Source: Pipra filicauda
Lineage: Eukaryota; Chordata; Aves; Passeriformes; Pipridae
Assembly: GCF_003945595.2 (NCBI RefSeq)
Contig: NW_024104419.1
Span: forward strand, 558,001-622,000
Direction: 5' to 3'
Length of the DNA stretch: 64,000 bases
The notes beneath the pieces were generated by a model. That model had not been told where the DNA came from. It was given only the letters and a program-made list of their open reading frames with translations, and did not search any database. This document shows positions 22,801 to 36,539 of this stretch, in pieces (position 1 is the first letter of the stretch; each line of letters opens with the position of its first letter). Made by a program: the position numbers and the translations under genes.

Positions 22801-25199
22801 ACTCACAGCCACATCCAGCAAAGGAGCTGGGTCAGGTGTCACCCCATTTCCATGGCCAAGTACTGCCTCAAAGCTGCAGTCACTGGGCAGAGTAACAAGG
22901 ATCCCAAAGGAAACCTCTGACCAGGGTGCTGTCTGCAAGGTGGCAGCTGTGACCAGCAGGAACAGGCTTCTCCAACCCAAGGAGACTCTGCATGCCCAGG
23001 CTTCAGCAGCACATGTTGCACTGTGGGGAGCTGAGCTGTTCTCCAGCCCCCAGCATAAGCAGGTAATTAGATTATCAGCACACGACCAGACATTGCGACC
23101 TGGGCCACTAAAGGACAGAGAGGAGCTGAGGACAGCCTTTCTCAGAAGGGCTGTGGTGCCACAGCTCAGCACCTTGCATCCCATCTTCACTGCAGTGGCA
23201 AAAAGGAAAAAGGTTTTTGCCAAATCTGACCTTCTTAGAGATAATTCAGATGGGGCTGAGCAGCAGGAAACAGAAATAATCAGCATAACATTGCCCCCCT
23301 CAGACTCTTTTTAATATCACAGCCTCAGCCCATGCTGCTGTCTCTGCAGGAAAACCCAAATCTCCCCAGCCCACAGCACAGCTGCCCTGCCCAGGGGAAT
23401 TTGGGAGCTTCCCAATGTGACTTCTCACCTCTCCACAGGGTGCCCAGACAACACCTTCTGTAGCCTGATTTGTTGGATTGGTGGTTTCCCCCCAACCCAG
23501 GGATCCACAGGACCAGCTTTACACTTCTTCAGGGGTTTTAGCTGAGCTCTCAGCCCCTCATCACACAGTCATTTTGGGTGGGACTGGGGGAAGAGGAGTG
23601 GGAGCAGGGCTAGTCAGCCCCCCTGTTGGGCCCCTCAGCACTGGGGGAAGGAAGGCATTCCATCCTCCAAAACCTCACCACACTAGGGATTGAACTCTGG
23701 TTGTTCCACTGGTACAGGCTCTGACCAAGCCATCCTGCTCAGGTTGAGGCTCAGCAGTGCCAGAGCTGAAGGGGGTCCCTGGTCCCCTCAGCAGGAGCAG
23801 TGGGCAAGGGCTAAACACTGTTGTCCCATACCTTCATCTGCACCCCAGTCCAGGCCAGACCTTTGTATCTGTGCCCAAACACAGATGTTGGGCCAGAAAA
23901 GGCAGCAGCCAGGGCCAACCATGAGTGCAGATCATAAGGCAAGTCACGGTGACAAGGCGGGTCCCAGGTCAAGCCAGGAAGTCAGTCTGACCACCAGGGC
24001 TGGGATGGGGCCAGGAGCACCAGCAGGTCCATAGCAAGGGGGCAGGGCTGACACCAAGCCAAGACAACCAGCAGGTGAAGGTCAGGACCAAAGGACCCAC
24101 AGCCAGGCACCACCGTGCCTGTACTGGAGCCAGCACTCCCCCAGCATAGCAAGAGCCTGGGGCCTGGAGCTGAGCTTAAATACACCTTCTGGGCCCATGG
24201 GTGTGGGGCAGGTGAGGCTGGTCAGGGCCATTAAGGGTCATTAGTGTTCTCAGGGCTCTGACACTTGCAGTGTCACATCCTGCAAAGCAAAGCTGGGGGA
24301 TTGTCCCCACCCTTCTCCCACCCTGGTCATGTGGAGCCCTTAAATCTGGCAGAAAGGGTTGGTCCATCCCTGATGCTGCTCCACCCTTCCTGTAGGTGGC
24401 TTTGATAGATGACTTATTTTCATGTCCTGATTTAGGATCTGGAGAGCAGAGCAGTAACTGGTCCCAGCTCAAAGCTGTTGTCTTGGGATGTCCAGATCAC
24501 ATACCTTGAGATGCCAGTGAGGGTCTGGCTGATCCCAAACTGAGGGTCACAATACTCACACATGTTGTTCTGGTCCCAGGACATGTTCACTCCTCAAACA
24601 GGGCTCACAGAGCACCAGCAGAAGTATCAACATTTGGGGATATTGCAGGCAGACAGAGAAAGGCAGGTGAAGGGGAGAAGAAGAAGAGGGAGAAGGGGAA
24701 TTGCCAGGTGCTCCCACCCATCTCTCCAGTGCTGGTTCCTGGTAGAGCTGGTGCTATTGGGGCATTCCCAGGGGGCTGCCTGGCTGCTGTCCCAGCAAAG
24801 GTGGCCATAAGCCCCAGGGCAAATTGGCCATGGCCACTGTTCCAGCAAAAAATATTTTAAGAGAAACTGATCTTCACTGTGTCAAGCTGGAAATTTCTGG
24901 AGCATCTGGAGATGCCCTGGGTCAGGGCCCTGACCCAATTAATATTCTATAGGATCTCCTGGAGCTCTTGTTTTGTTCAGTTCTTGGCTTCAAAGGCTGC
25001 AGAAGAAATTGAAAACAGATTATTGGGAATAAAACAGCTTCAGTTTTTAGGCAGCTGTGTCTAGTGAGATTGGCTTCGTTTCCAGCCATTCCTCGGGCGT
25101 AATGCAAGGCTCTAAAGAGTTTTGCCCCAGTGGCAGCAGAAAGGCTTTGCTTAAAAGCAAAAGGTGACTGTCCAGGAGCAGCCTGGAGCAGAGACAGAA

Positions 25200-25650
25200 C
25201 CGGTGGGTCCCGCTCACAACCTCAGCTCCGCGTCGGGATAAACCCGGGAAGGATTATGCCCCGTGCCCAGGGAAGGGGCACGGGGAGGCACGACGGGGTG
25301 CAGGGCGAGGGGTGCGGGCAGGGCAGCCGGGGAGCCCGGGGCAAGGCGTGAAGCCCCGCAACGCCCGGCGAACCCGAGCACAGCGGCCACGAGAGGGAGG
25401 CAGAGCCCGTGCGCTGCCGGGAATGAGGGATCGGGGCCGGGAATGCGGGATCGGGAATGCGGGATCGGGAATGCGGGAATGTGGAGCCGCGGGCGGTGGC
25501 GATGCCGCGGCTCCAGCCCCCCGGTCCCCCGGCGATGCTGGACGATGGGTCCCGGTTCAGCAGGGCAGCACAAGCCCCGCGGGAAAATCAACTACTGCCA
25601 GTGGTCCAATAAGGAGATTCACTGCCCTCCGCCCCGAGGATCTTCAGTGC
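25200..25650. promoter_or_regulatory. Orphan CpG island, possible promoter
   Basis: An abrupt GC- and CpG-rich block lies in ordinary intergenic DNA, 9 kb from ADA exon 1 and 11 kb from CCN5. It contains a 10-bp stem hairpin (CCCCGTGCCC/GGGCACGGGG, 25259-25285), a 14-bp tandem repeat (25419-25481), a CCAAT box near 25603 and a donor-like CAG|GTGAAG at about 25670. CpG islands in vertebrates usually mark promoters, but no gene follows that I recognise. The open frames through it are arginine/glycine-rich composition artefacts. Confidence 0.5.
25419..25481. repeat. 14-bp tandem repeat inside the orphan CpG island
   Basis: The unit GGGAATGCGGGATC occurs exactly at 25439 and 25453. A diverged copy lies before these and a partial copy after. 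Confidence 0.85.
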
Positions 25651-28600
25651 ATCTGCTCGGCGTGGCCAGGTGAAGAGGCTGAGCACCTAAACACACGTTA
25701 TGGCTAAACTCCTTTCCAAGGGCTGTTTTCTCCTCCTCGGACATCAGTGCTTTGTCCCATTCCGTGTTCACACCAAAGGCATGGGTTGTGGATGGGACAC
25801 CTTGCAAGCCAGCAGCAGGACCTGTGAAGTCCCTGCAGTTCAGCTCTCATCTGTAAATCCAGGGCACTTATCCCACTGTGCATTACAGAGAGATTGTCAG
25901 ACACGAGGCATTAAGCAGAGCAGGAGCTCACAGGGATGGTCTGTCAGTCCCCATGGCTGTATGTCCACCCTCTGTCAATGGTTCTGGCTCAGCCCCAGTT
26001 AATGTCATGACAGGTTGCACCAGGTGGGGTCAAGATCCGATTCCCACCTCAGGTTTGGTGCCCAAATGATCCCCAAAAGCAGAATCAGGAAGCCCCCACT
26101 GAAGGCCATCATTGTCACACTCTGTGAATCAATGGTCCTCTTGGATACTGCTGACACACCACTGCTGAAGGACCTAAACATCTCTGACAGCAGAGACTGG
26201 AAGGGCCAGACACATCTGGCTGGGAATGAGCAGCCGAAAAGCTGGAGAAGTATTGTGGGCTACCAGGGGCCAGGGCTATGCCAGGGCCAGAAAAGCAGCT
26301 AGAGGGGGAGAAGGAAACATGGGGAGGCTTCTTATGGAGATGTTTTTAAAATCACATCATGCCAGGTTCAAGTGTGGACTTTTCAGTGATGCACAAGAGA
26401 ATTGTGTCTGTGATACAAAAGTGGCCCAGACAGTGACTCATGATAGTCCAGTGGCATTTAAACACCTGATTTCCAGCTAACTAAGAGCAACCTGAGGTCA
26501 ACCCAATAGGTTGTCACCCTCTGAAAAAACACTCCTTGCAAAAATCAGCCTTTTGAGGGATGCTGCACAGAGGGTGGCACCTGGGACGTAGTGGAGCCAG
26601 TCCTCTGGCACTGCCAGCACGCTCCATGTGGCCAGGACAGTGCCAGCAGCACTCCCAGCCAGCACTTGGCTGCCTTGTGGCTTTCCAAGACAGACCAAGA
26701 GCCCAGGGCTGCTCACCCACCCCCTTCAGCAGCTCGAGAAAGGAACTGGGGGGGACAGAGGAATGCAAACGAGGCCAGAGGACTCATTGATCCTCCCGCT
26801 CCCGGCTTCGGTGCATTCCAGGCAGTCTCACTACAACGCAGCATTCTGTGCGCTGCAATCCATCCCTGCACACGCCTGCCTCTCATCCTCTGCCAGGGCT
26901 CGCTCTCCCGAGGCACCTCGAGCTGGGGCTGTAATAAATCAGGCAGCAGCCTCCATCCAAGACACGCACACCCTGGGTTGCTCTGCTGAAAAATGAGCAC
27001 CGAGCTCTTCATGTGAACACCTGCAGCGGGCAGGCGGCTGTGCTGACCCGGGCTGCGGCACCACCGCCCCGGTTAAAGGCACTGAGCTGTTCAGACAGTC
27101 TCTCCCCGGCCACTTGGCTGTTCTCCAGCATTTTTCTTTTCCCCATACAGGGCTGGGATCTGGCTCCCACACCTCATCCCTCAGGCTCTGGGAGCCCTGC
27201 TCTGGCTCCTTGCTGCCAAAGTGAGTTTGAATCCATCAGCCTCGGAATTCAGTGATGGCCACTGCCCTGTAATGAGCTGGTGGGAGATTGGCAGCAAAAT
27301 CCTCCCAGTGCATCAAAGGAGGCCGGGAGGGAGATCTGGGAATGGGCACATGCAGTGTGAGCTGGAGGGATGTGCCACAGGCATCCGGAGAAGCATCTCC
27401 AGCAGGATAGGTGGGACCAGGGGGGATTTTTCCCAGGGCTTCTGCTGGCAGATCCAACAGAGCACAGCACTGTCAGCCATGGGAGGAAGAGCAGCAGCAA
27501 TGCTCAGAGCACACTCATTGCACTGATCCACTTGGGAAAGGCAGGAGACTGACCCGAGCCAGGACACGGGGTGCAGGAGGGTGGCCACCCTCCCAGCCAG
27601 AGCGACCAGTTCCGCAGCAGGGGGGTCAGTGTGTGGTCCCACCACAGCCAGAGGGAGCCCCCAGGGACAGTGGCTGGGGGGGGGGAGTGCACAACCTCAA
27701 GCTCCCCACACTACACAGAAGAGCGTGGCCCCTCCTGGGGAAACTGGAGCCGAGGCCAAACCCATCTGGCTTTGCTTTGCACACTGCTGAGATCTTTCTT
27801 GGGTTTATTTTCATGCAGATCCCCAGAATGCAGAGACAGGCAGGAAAGTGAGAGCTGAAAGCAAACAGGAAAAAGGCAGGTTCTCTTGACTTCTATTTTT
27901 AACACTGCAAGCAACATTAGTGTCATTATATTTAGAAAAAAAAATATTCAGAGCGTTTCCTGCCTCCCCTTTCAATACCTTCAGCTATTTCCTTTCAGAT
28001 GTTTCCAGGGGCCAGGGCTCGGAGGCAGGAGGAGCAAGGCTGGGCTCTCACCCTGCAGAAAAATCCTGGGAGAGGAAAGTTGGCTCGAAGCAGGTGCCCG
28101 TGGTCCTGTGTGGTGACAGGGAGGACAACCAGGCTGTGGAAGATGTGGCCAGGTCCAAGCAGAAGCTTCGTGACACCGCAGGACCTTCAAGCTGCCTCTC
28201 CATGACTTGTAGTGCCTTTGGTGCCATCAAAGGAGGCAGAAGGTGAGTGTAATGCAGGGGAAGGCACAGCAGCACCGTCAGGTCAGGTTTAGGGAGAGAG
28301 GTTGCAGCAGCCAAGGCTGGAGGCACAGCTCTGCCCTGCTGCAGGGACCCTGGGCTGAGCAGAGCCAGCCTGCTGGACCAGGCACTGCTCTGCAGCAGAA
28401 GCTGCTCCAGGGATTTCATGCCCAGCACCACCTGTGCCAGGGATCACACATGAGACTGGTGAACTGTGGCATGTAGAGGGTGGCTGGTGTCCCCTGGAGT
28501 CAGAGCACTTGTCCCTTCTCCACTGGCACGTGCCAGCCTGGCTCAGCAGATCTTCCCTTTGTCTCTGAGAGCCCTCGGCTCGTTGCCTCGTGCTCAAGGA

Positions 28601-30713
28601 CTGCGGTTTGCAAAGTGTTTGTGTTTAATTCCCATACAGATGATCCAGAGCACTGTTTCTGGGTGGCAGGCCAGTGGAGTGGCCTCGCCTGCACAGGCAG
28701 CAGACCACAGCTCAGCAGGACCACGGGATGGAGAGGAAAGCAGGGTTTGAGTGCGGTCAGCTTCTGGCAGTGGAGAGTGCAGCCAAATGCCAGGGAAAGG
28801 GCTCTCCTAACCCCAACCACGCTGTGCTAGATGTGGTTTCCAGAAAAATTGCAGCCCAGGATTTCTCCATGTGGCCTGGGGAGCTCCCTGCCCCAGGAAG
28901 GAGATGGAGTTAATGTTGGAAAAGCAGCACAGCAGCCAAATCACCACAGCACCTCCAAACATCTCCCGCAGCCTAGGCCAGCAGGGCAGGCAGAGGAGCA
29001 GCCTGGCTGCCACAATGTGCTCCTTGAAGGAGCCATTCCTGCTGGTGTGGTGAGAGCCAGGGAGGTGCCAATCTCTGTGCCAGAAACAGAACTGGACCGG
29101 TTATGCAAGTGGCAAAGGCAATCCACAGTGACAGGGACCAGCTCACAATGAGCAGATGCTAATCCAGAGCCTGACACATCCCAGTGAGTCATGAGTCACA
29201 GACAGGCTTTTCTTGCTTCTTTTTTTCCTCTTTTCGAGAAAATCATCAATAATATAGTCAGAAAAGGAAAAACTTCCAGAACAGTCTCCCTTTCCATGGC
29301 TAGGAGGGCTGTAGGTGCAGGGACCTCACGCAGGCAGGGCTTGTGTGGCTGAAAGCCAACAGAGCCCCATTCAATAAGAATCAGTGAGTTTTCCTGCAAT
29401 TGTTAATCAAGTGTGTTGTGGGAGTGATGTAGCAATAGCATCACCAGGCAGTGGCTGTAACTTGCAGCCTCCCTGCCAGATAAAGCTGGAACTGTCACCA
29501 CTGAAGCTGCAGACATCGGTTTGTTTGATGGGCAGCGGCAGCTCAGAGCCTGCAGAGCATTTCAAGTGGGAAGGTGAAGCCCTCAGCACCCCATCTCCTC
29601 CTGCCAGGGCACAGGTAGCTCCAAGCCCAAGGGCTCTCTTCGCCTTCTTTTCCTATTTCTACCTCTCTGCCATTATGGTTTCTGGGGATGTGTCCTGAGA
29701 AAAAGCCTGGGTGGTGAGAGGCATTCACAGTGGGATTCTCCAGTCTCCCCAGGGAAGAGCAGGACAAAAAAGACTAACAGCCCTTCTCCTTCCCTTTCTT
29801 CACCATGTCAGGGAAACCACCCATGGGTGACCCCCATGCCCCAGGACACCTTCCCTCACACTTGCTTTTTCAGGAGGAAAATTCTTACCGTCTCCAACCT
29901 GGCCTTGATCTCCAGGGATCACTCCAGCTTCCTCCTCCTGATCTGCTTCTGTTGGTGCAGTTTCCCAAGACACAGACATGCCCTTGGAAAAGGAGCATTT
30001 TTCCTGTGCAAATTGACACCACACTTGACACAGCTCGGGCTCAGACAGTATGAGGTCTGAGGACACTGTCCCCTCCAACTCTGTCCCTGTGGTCCTGCCA
30101 CTGCCCCCTCAGTGCCCACGCAGAGCCCCTGCCTGGGCAGCGCTGGGTGCCAGCCCCCTGAAACCTCCCCACCCTTGTGGGGGCCAGCATAAGCCTGTAA
30201 AGGGCCAATCTTGTCTCTTGCTTTGTGGCCAGAGCACAGAAGCCCAGCCAAGCAGGCTGGTTGCTTTTAATTAGATTCAGACCTGCATGAGGCAGCCCCC
30301 TCCCTGTTCCTTCAGGGGGGATTCTCATTTTGGGGCTCACCAGTTTGCAACCAGCAAGTCACTGCTCTCCCACCTCCCGTGGCACCAGGTCACCCTGTCC
30401 CTGGGCAGCCCGACAGCTGGGGGAGAGCGTGCCCAGCCAAACACCTCTTACAAATCATTCTGCATAGTTCGCATTCTCGGCCGGTTTATGAGCATTTTAG
30501 CTCCTCATATTGATCAGGGCTGGAGCCGAAGTAATTACGTTCATCAGAAATAATTTCCCCTGATTTTGAGTCATATTTGAGCTGGTGCCCATCTCCTCCA
30601 CTCACCCCTGGACACAGGCAGCTCTCTGCTCCCTGGTACATACTTTCCAGGCGACATCGTTGCTTTCATAACCATGGTGAGACTGAGAGGCTTGTTTTTC
30701 TCAACTGGATCCT

Positions 30714-30745
30714 ACACACACACACACACACACACATACACACAC
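30714..30745. repeat. (CA)n microsatellite
   Basis: ACACAC repeat of about 16 units with one CATA interruption. It is likely length-polymorphic. Confidence 0.95.
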
Positions 30746-31579
30746 TAAAGATTTCAATGGTGTCTTTATTGACTTGACTGGGGCTGTGGACAAGAGGAGG
30801 TGGTTTATGTGAAGTTCATGCTCAGGAAATGTCTCCAGATGCCTCTGGCATCAGGAGGGGGCATGGGGAAGGGCTGGGGGCCTGGCACCCCTCTGCACAT
30901 GGAAGCATCACTGGTCTCAGCCTTTCCAGTCTTGCTCAGGAGATGGAGAGCAAGCCCAACCCTTGCTTTATTCCCTGGGGTGGAGGTAGGAAGCGAGAAT
31001 CACCTGCAAAGCCTTTGGCATGAGCCCTGGGGAGAAGCAGCAGGTCCCCTTGCCAGCTGGTTTTGGGTGGTGACCAGACATTTGGGTTTTTGAAGTGCTG
31101 GGTGTGAATAGGTGAACTGGCAGCCATTCAGTCCTCCCCAGCCCAGCCTCCTAATGTGCCCAGTGTCTACACTGGAAGCCCCTGCCCTGCACGATCCAGG
31201 CTCCTTCCAGCCAAGGTTGCCAAGCAGTGCCCAGTGCACTGCCTTTGGGAAGGTCCCAGCCACACCCAGGGCTTTGCAGAGCATGCCTGGTTGATGTGCC
31301 AGCTAAGGAGGGCTGTCTTTGCCCCAGGTCACTGTCCCCTCCCCAGCACTGTCCATTACCCTCCCTTCCTTCCACACAGTCCCAGCATCCTGGATCCACC
31401 AGCACCCCGAGCTGCTCCTGCTGATGGCGAGCCAAGAGCAGCTCTGGGGATGTGAAGGGCTGTGATGTTTGGGAACAGACACAACCTGTGTCACCCAAAC
31501 CTCTTTCAGCACCACACACTTCCCAGGCACAACACCAGCTGCCTCGTGGGTGCAGCACTTGCATCCTCCAAAGTCTTAC

Positions 31580-31640
31580 CAGAGTCACAGAGAACAGGGC
31601 TGGAAGGAAACACAGACATCACCGAACATCCCCCCTTCTA
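31580..31640 (-). mobile_element. Short CR1 3' end remnant
   Basis: AGAGTCACAGAGAACAGGGC, TGGAAGGAAACACAGACATC and ACCGAACATCCCCCC resemble the inverted CR1 tail (AGAATCACAGAAT, GGCTGGAAGGGACCT, ATCAT, CCAACCCCC) with several differences. It is a likely small remnant. Confidence 0.5.
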
Positions 31641-34600
31641 AAGCAGAGCTGGCACAGCGACAAAGTGAGTTTGGAGAGACCTAAAACCATCACTGGCTGT
31701 ACCTCAGTGTGTGCCTCAATTTGCAGCTTCTTCGGTGCTGCAAAGGACATGGCAGGTTCTTGAGAACACACAGCACCCTTGAGCAAGACAAGAAGGGAAA
31801 ACATTGTCTGTTTTAGCCTGAAACCACAAGAAAAACAGAGATAGTCAAAAAGAATGAGCCATTTGATCAGGAAACATGAGTTAGCTGTGTAGGTCCATGA
31901 AAAATACCAAGGGTCTTTCACTAACCACACAAGGTCAGGATGTGGGGATTATATCTTGTCTGAAAGATAAAACTTCTAGTGAGATTTTTTAAAAGGAGTT
32001 TATGTTTGATGATGTCTGATACCAAAAATAAACTCCCAGAGGATCCTAATGTTTGATACATGATGATTTCTGACACTGTTTTCCAAATAATAATGGAAAA
32101 CCTCATCTGGCTGAAGTTTCCATGCTTTGTTTTACAAAAGTCTTATTCTTTGAGTTATCTGAATGTTTAACTTAGGGGGACAGTTATGAATTGCTCTTGT
32201 CTGGACTACAGGGAAAAAAAAAATCCCACAGAAGTACTGCCCAGGGTTTGATGGGTTTAATATGCCTCTTAAGTAAAAGTGTTGTCCTTTCACAACAGCT
32301 GGTGCAAGGCTGGGCTGTGCTAATGAGAAGCCCCTCAGTCTGAAGGATGAGCTCTCTCTGTAGTTTTGGCCAAGTCAAGCCTTTCCTTTGTTGTGATGCT
32401 CCATTTGCTCCGCATGTCATCGCTCAGCTCCTGCCTCTTGGCAACGTCAGACTTCGAGACCAGAACCAGCCCCAAGTCCCATTTGTCAGCATTTCTTTCT
32501 AATGAAACCCACTTAAAAACGCCTGGGGAATGGTGCAGAATTAAGTGCTCCCAGCACCAGGCACCATTCCCCTTTCTCCTTTGGCCAGGGCAATGCCCAG
32601 CTCCTGCCTCGCTGGCCTGGCCACCGTGGCTGGGAGCTCGGAGGGGTCAGCTGGTCCCAGATGAAGCTGAGGTTTCTGGTGCAGTTGCCTGGCCATCAGA
32701 AACTGGACAGCAGCCCTGAATTCTTTTCTTGCAAGTCACTTGGACAGGCACCAGATGGTAAATACTTTCAGTCTCTCCATCCCGGCTCTGGGGTGGGAGC
32801 AGTGACCTCAAGGTAAAAGACTGCCTGGCCTGTCCCTTGTCCCTCAGGGTGGCTGGTCCTTCCAGCCTGGCTCTGCTGTCCAGTCAAGGTGTGAGAACCA
32901 GAGGGAATAAAAATGCCCAGACAGAGTTGGAAATAGCCATCACCACCTCTCTCGGCTCTTGCTGTTTGAAACTGGAGCCAGATTCATTCTGGGTAGGAAA
33001 CAACCTTCCCATCCTGCCAAAAGCAGAGATATTTCAAAATTTCCCAAAGCCATGGTGTTTCCAGAAGTCTCATGAAAAACATCCAGCAGCCACCCTAAAG
33101 TGTCCGACAGCCGAGGGAGACCTGAGGCACCTCCTTTTCAGCTCAGGGCTCTTGGCTTTGCCAAGCTGGATGTCTGCCCAGCTTTGCCACCGGTGATGTC
33201 CATGCTCCACGGACAGCCCTGCTCCTCTGCAGTGGGGAGTTGAGGCAGAAGTGCCCAGAAGCAAAGGAAATGTCCTCCCCACCAAGGTATGGAGCTGGGC
33301 TCACCCCAGACCCATGATTTCACTGTTGATGTGAGGGCAAACAGACCCAGCCAGGACCCAGGAGAGCCCCAATGCTCCCTGCCAGAGATGGACATGCAGA
33401 CAGCAGTCTGAGTTCAGACAGCTCTAGGGAGGGGGCTCCACACACGAAGTAAAGTAAAGAAGAGGAGCCTCGAGCAAAGGAAGGGGGTGGAACAAGAATA
33501 TGGTCTGGGATACCCATCCCAGATGGATGCAGTTTCAGCTGAGCAAGGTGTGCAAAATGAGAGCTTTGCCATGTTATTCATGATGGCATGTTAAATGGCA
33601 AACACATGAAAAAACTCAGCTCTCTAAAATGTAAATTCGCTGGGGCAGTTCCTTCATTTCTATAGAAACAGCAGAGCTTGTCAGTGGCTAACTCAAAGGA
33701 GATGTATTCAGATCCCTGTATCAATTATTTTCTTGCACAACTGACCACAAAAAAAAAAAAAATAAAATTACAATCCCCCCCAAAACCTGACAATAATACC
33801 ATGGAAACTGTGGAGCAAAACATATGGACTTAATTACCAGCTCTGAAATCACACGTATGGTACAGAACACATATGGAGCATGTGCTCCAGAGGGTATTTA
33901 TAACATGGACTGCTAATGTGCTGTTCTGGTGCAGCTTTGCAAATCAAAACCTGAGCAGGGACTGTATTCCTGTGCCAGGCTCTGCCTGCAGCACCAGCAC
34001 AGTGACCTGGGCGGGCACGTGGGACACAGAGAGACCGGAGCAGGGACACTCAAGCCCATGTCACCCATGGAAAAGCTTCTTTGGGAAGGCAGATCATGGT
34101 AGACTTTGTGGATACCCCTCCAGCTGGCTCCACTGGGCACCTCCAAAACCCAGCAAGGTACCACCAAGGATTGCCAATGCCATTGGAAGTGTGGGCAGCT
34201 GGCCAGGCACGGGATGGTGGGTTTGGCCCCATCTGGCTGCTTGATTCTGACTTGACTCAGGCTTGACTCGGGCTCTCTGTCACTGCCTGAGCTCTGACAG
34301 CTTCCTGGTGATGTCACAGCATCGCAGAGATGTCACCTTGCTGCATCTAAACCTCAGTGACATCAGGTGTGGGGGGGAAGCAATGTCCCCTCTTGTCCAG
34401 AGCTGAGGGAGAAGGTGGAGAAGGGATCCCCACCCCAAGGAGCTAAACCTGCACCCAGGATACATCGGGTGTCAGGGTTGTAGTCACCAGTGGGTTCCCC
34501 TGGGCAGCCCCGAGCCTCAACCTCCCCCAGGGGTGCCCTGCTGCCCCCTGAGACCTCACACAGGGCTCTGTTGGCTGCTCACAGAGTCATTCACTGTGGG

Positions 34601-36457
34601 CAACGAGAGGTTTTTATTTCTGTCACCAGCACTGTCACCTGATTTCTAACTGGGAAATGAACTCCTGCCCATTAATCAGGAGTCCCTAATAAACACAAGC
34701 CTGGAATAATTACCTGAGCTGCCTGTCCCTCTGTAGCAAGGCTGGCTCAGTGCTCTGGCTGCTCCTGGGCCACCCAGGGATGTCTGTCTGAGCCACAGCA
34801 GCAGGAGGGCACCAGCCCTGGAACAGAAAGATGAGAAACAACGAGATGAGATCCAGCCTTCAGTATCAAATCTGTGGGGCTGTAAGCACCTGTCAGTGGG
34901 GACTGACCCCCCTGCTAGTGAGTTCAGAGTGAAGTGCCATCCTCGTGCCTCCTCTGCCACAGGCAGGGCTGCCAGTGCAGGTCAGACCTCCGGGCATGGA
35001 GGTGATGCAGGGAACTGGGGCTCCAACGTGTGGAGGCTCCAGCGCTGGGATAAGTGACAGCAGCCTTTGGAAGGCTTGGTGTTCCCTCAGGCTACCATGA
35101 GCTCGTTAACAGCCTGACTGCAGCTAACGAAGCAAAACCAAAGCAGGGAATTGGGGTGGTAATGGGAGAGCTCTGTCTGTGCTCCTCCCTGCCAGGCTCT
35201 GCCCTCCCTGCTCCATGCCCGGGCTTCCAGGGTCTGGCAAGTGCAGAGCTGAGGTCGGGATTGCTGCTCAGGTGACTGAGAACCTGTTTCACAAAAGCAA
35301 CAGGAAGGGAAAAGAGGCTGGAGGGAGGGATGGGGTGTGATTCCTAGTTGTGTGACTTTGGGTGCTCTGCTCGTACGGCACTCAGCCCCTCCTGTGTGTT
35401 TGCCAACATGTAGTATCTGGTATTTAGCAGCAGAGCTCATCATGCCTGAATGACATGGAAAGTCTGTACACAGCCACCAGGATCCATCCCTGGGCCAGGG
35501 CAGAAGCAGCATTCCCAGCCCCAGAACACATCCTGCAGGAAAGGGGCAGGGGTGCAGGAGAGGAGCCAGGGAGAGCTGCAGGGCATCCTGCATCCTTACA
35601 CTCAGACCTTTCCTCTGAGCTTTGAGTCCCCACTTATATCTCATGATAAGATCTGGGGAATGAAAACATGGAGAAGGGGCTCTGTTTCCTGGAGGTCTTG
35701 AAATGCTTAGTTTTTTTCTTTCCTAAGAGCCAGCCTCGTGTCCCCAGACACAGCAGCCAAGAGAAAAACTTGCACAGGGCAGACTGAGAAAGCATTGGGA
35801 GACAACTGAGCACCTGCTTCTTTTCCCCAAACTTGGATTTTTAATTCTCACAACTGCTTAAGATGACCATAATACTTCAGGGGCTGAATTTGGATTTACA
35901 AGGCTTGAAATCAGCAGAGCCAGACTGAAGCTTTCCCTGCATCACATACCCAGGACAATGCAACACAATGTACATCCAACCCTCCCACCCAGCAGCCTTC
36001 CTAGGTGGCTGCAGCCCCACTGAGGACAGGGATGATGTGGCAGCACATCACAACCACCACAGCAAATCCCTTTCCAGCTCTTTTGGTCAACTCACCCCTC
36101 TCCCACAGCCTGCCATGCACAGAGTTCAGCACAAAACATAGGGGTGGGTGCCCTGCTCCTGCATGGCCATGGCATTGTCTGAGGGCAGCAGTGGGGACAA
36201 CCCTGTCAATCCCTCCAAATCCCAGGAGGAAGATTCTGGCTCTGCTTGGGCAGACCTTGATCAGTATTAGGACGAGGCATGAATCTTCCCTCCCAGTCAT
36301 GGCTAGCAGCAAGGAGCTGGATCACCCCACCAGCCTGGTTCCCCAGCCCCTCTGCCCTGCTCCCCAGGGACAGCACAGTGTCCCTTCCCTTCGCTCACTG
36401 TCTCGATGGAAGCACATTCTCACCTTGAGGAGAGTGGAAATGGCAGCTGGAATGTGG

Positions 36458-36500
36458 GCTGGAAAGAAAAAGAAAGGGAAAAAAAAAAAAAGGAAATCTT
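36458..36500. repeat. Homopurine (G/A) tract upstream of CCN5
   Basis: GGAAAGAAAAAGAAAGGGAA followed by a run of about 13 A's and AGGAAAT. It ends about 65 bp upstream of the CCN5 TATA box. Confidence 0.8.
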
Positions 36501-36539
36501 GAGGCTTGTCCAAACCTATTCATGTTTATATTGGAGCCT

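Larger units (their letters stand above)
16886..25190. other. Intergenic region ADA to orphan CpG island
   Basis: About 8.3 kb with no supported gene on either strand. It holds one CR1 fragment (17307-17480), an A10 run near 18973, and a GTTTT-rich tract at about 19785-19812. The open frames in this GC-moderate sequence show no recognisable domain. Confidence 0.7.
25651..36470. other. Intergenic region upstream of CCN5
   Basis: About 10.8 kb with no supported gene. It holds a CA microsatellite (30714-30745), a CR1 remnant (about 31580-31640), a poly-A run (33750-33764), and an AT-rich, enhancer-like block at about 30455-30560. Several 70-150 codon open frames exist, but none has a recognisable domain or plausible splice context. 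Confidence 0.65.

Noticed and set aside
25214..25707. Possible protein of about 130 residues in the orphan CpG island
   Set aside because: Arginine/glycine-rich on both strands in overlapping frames, as expected from composition; no motif.
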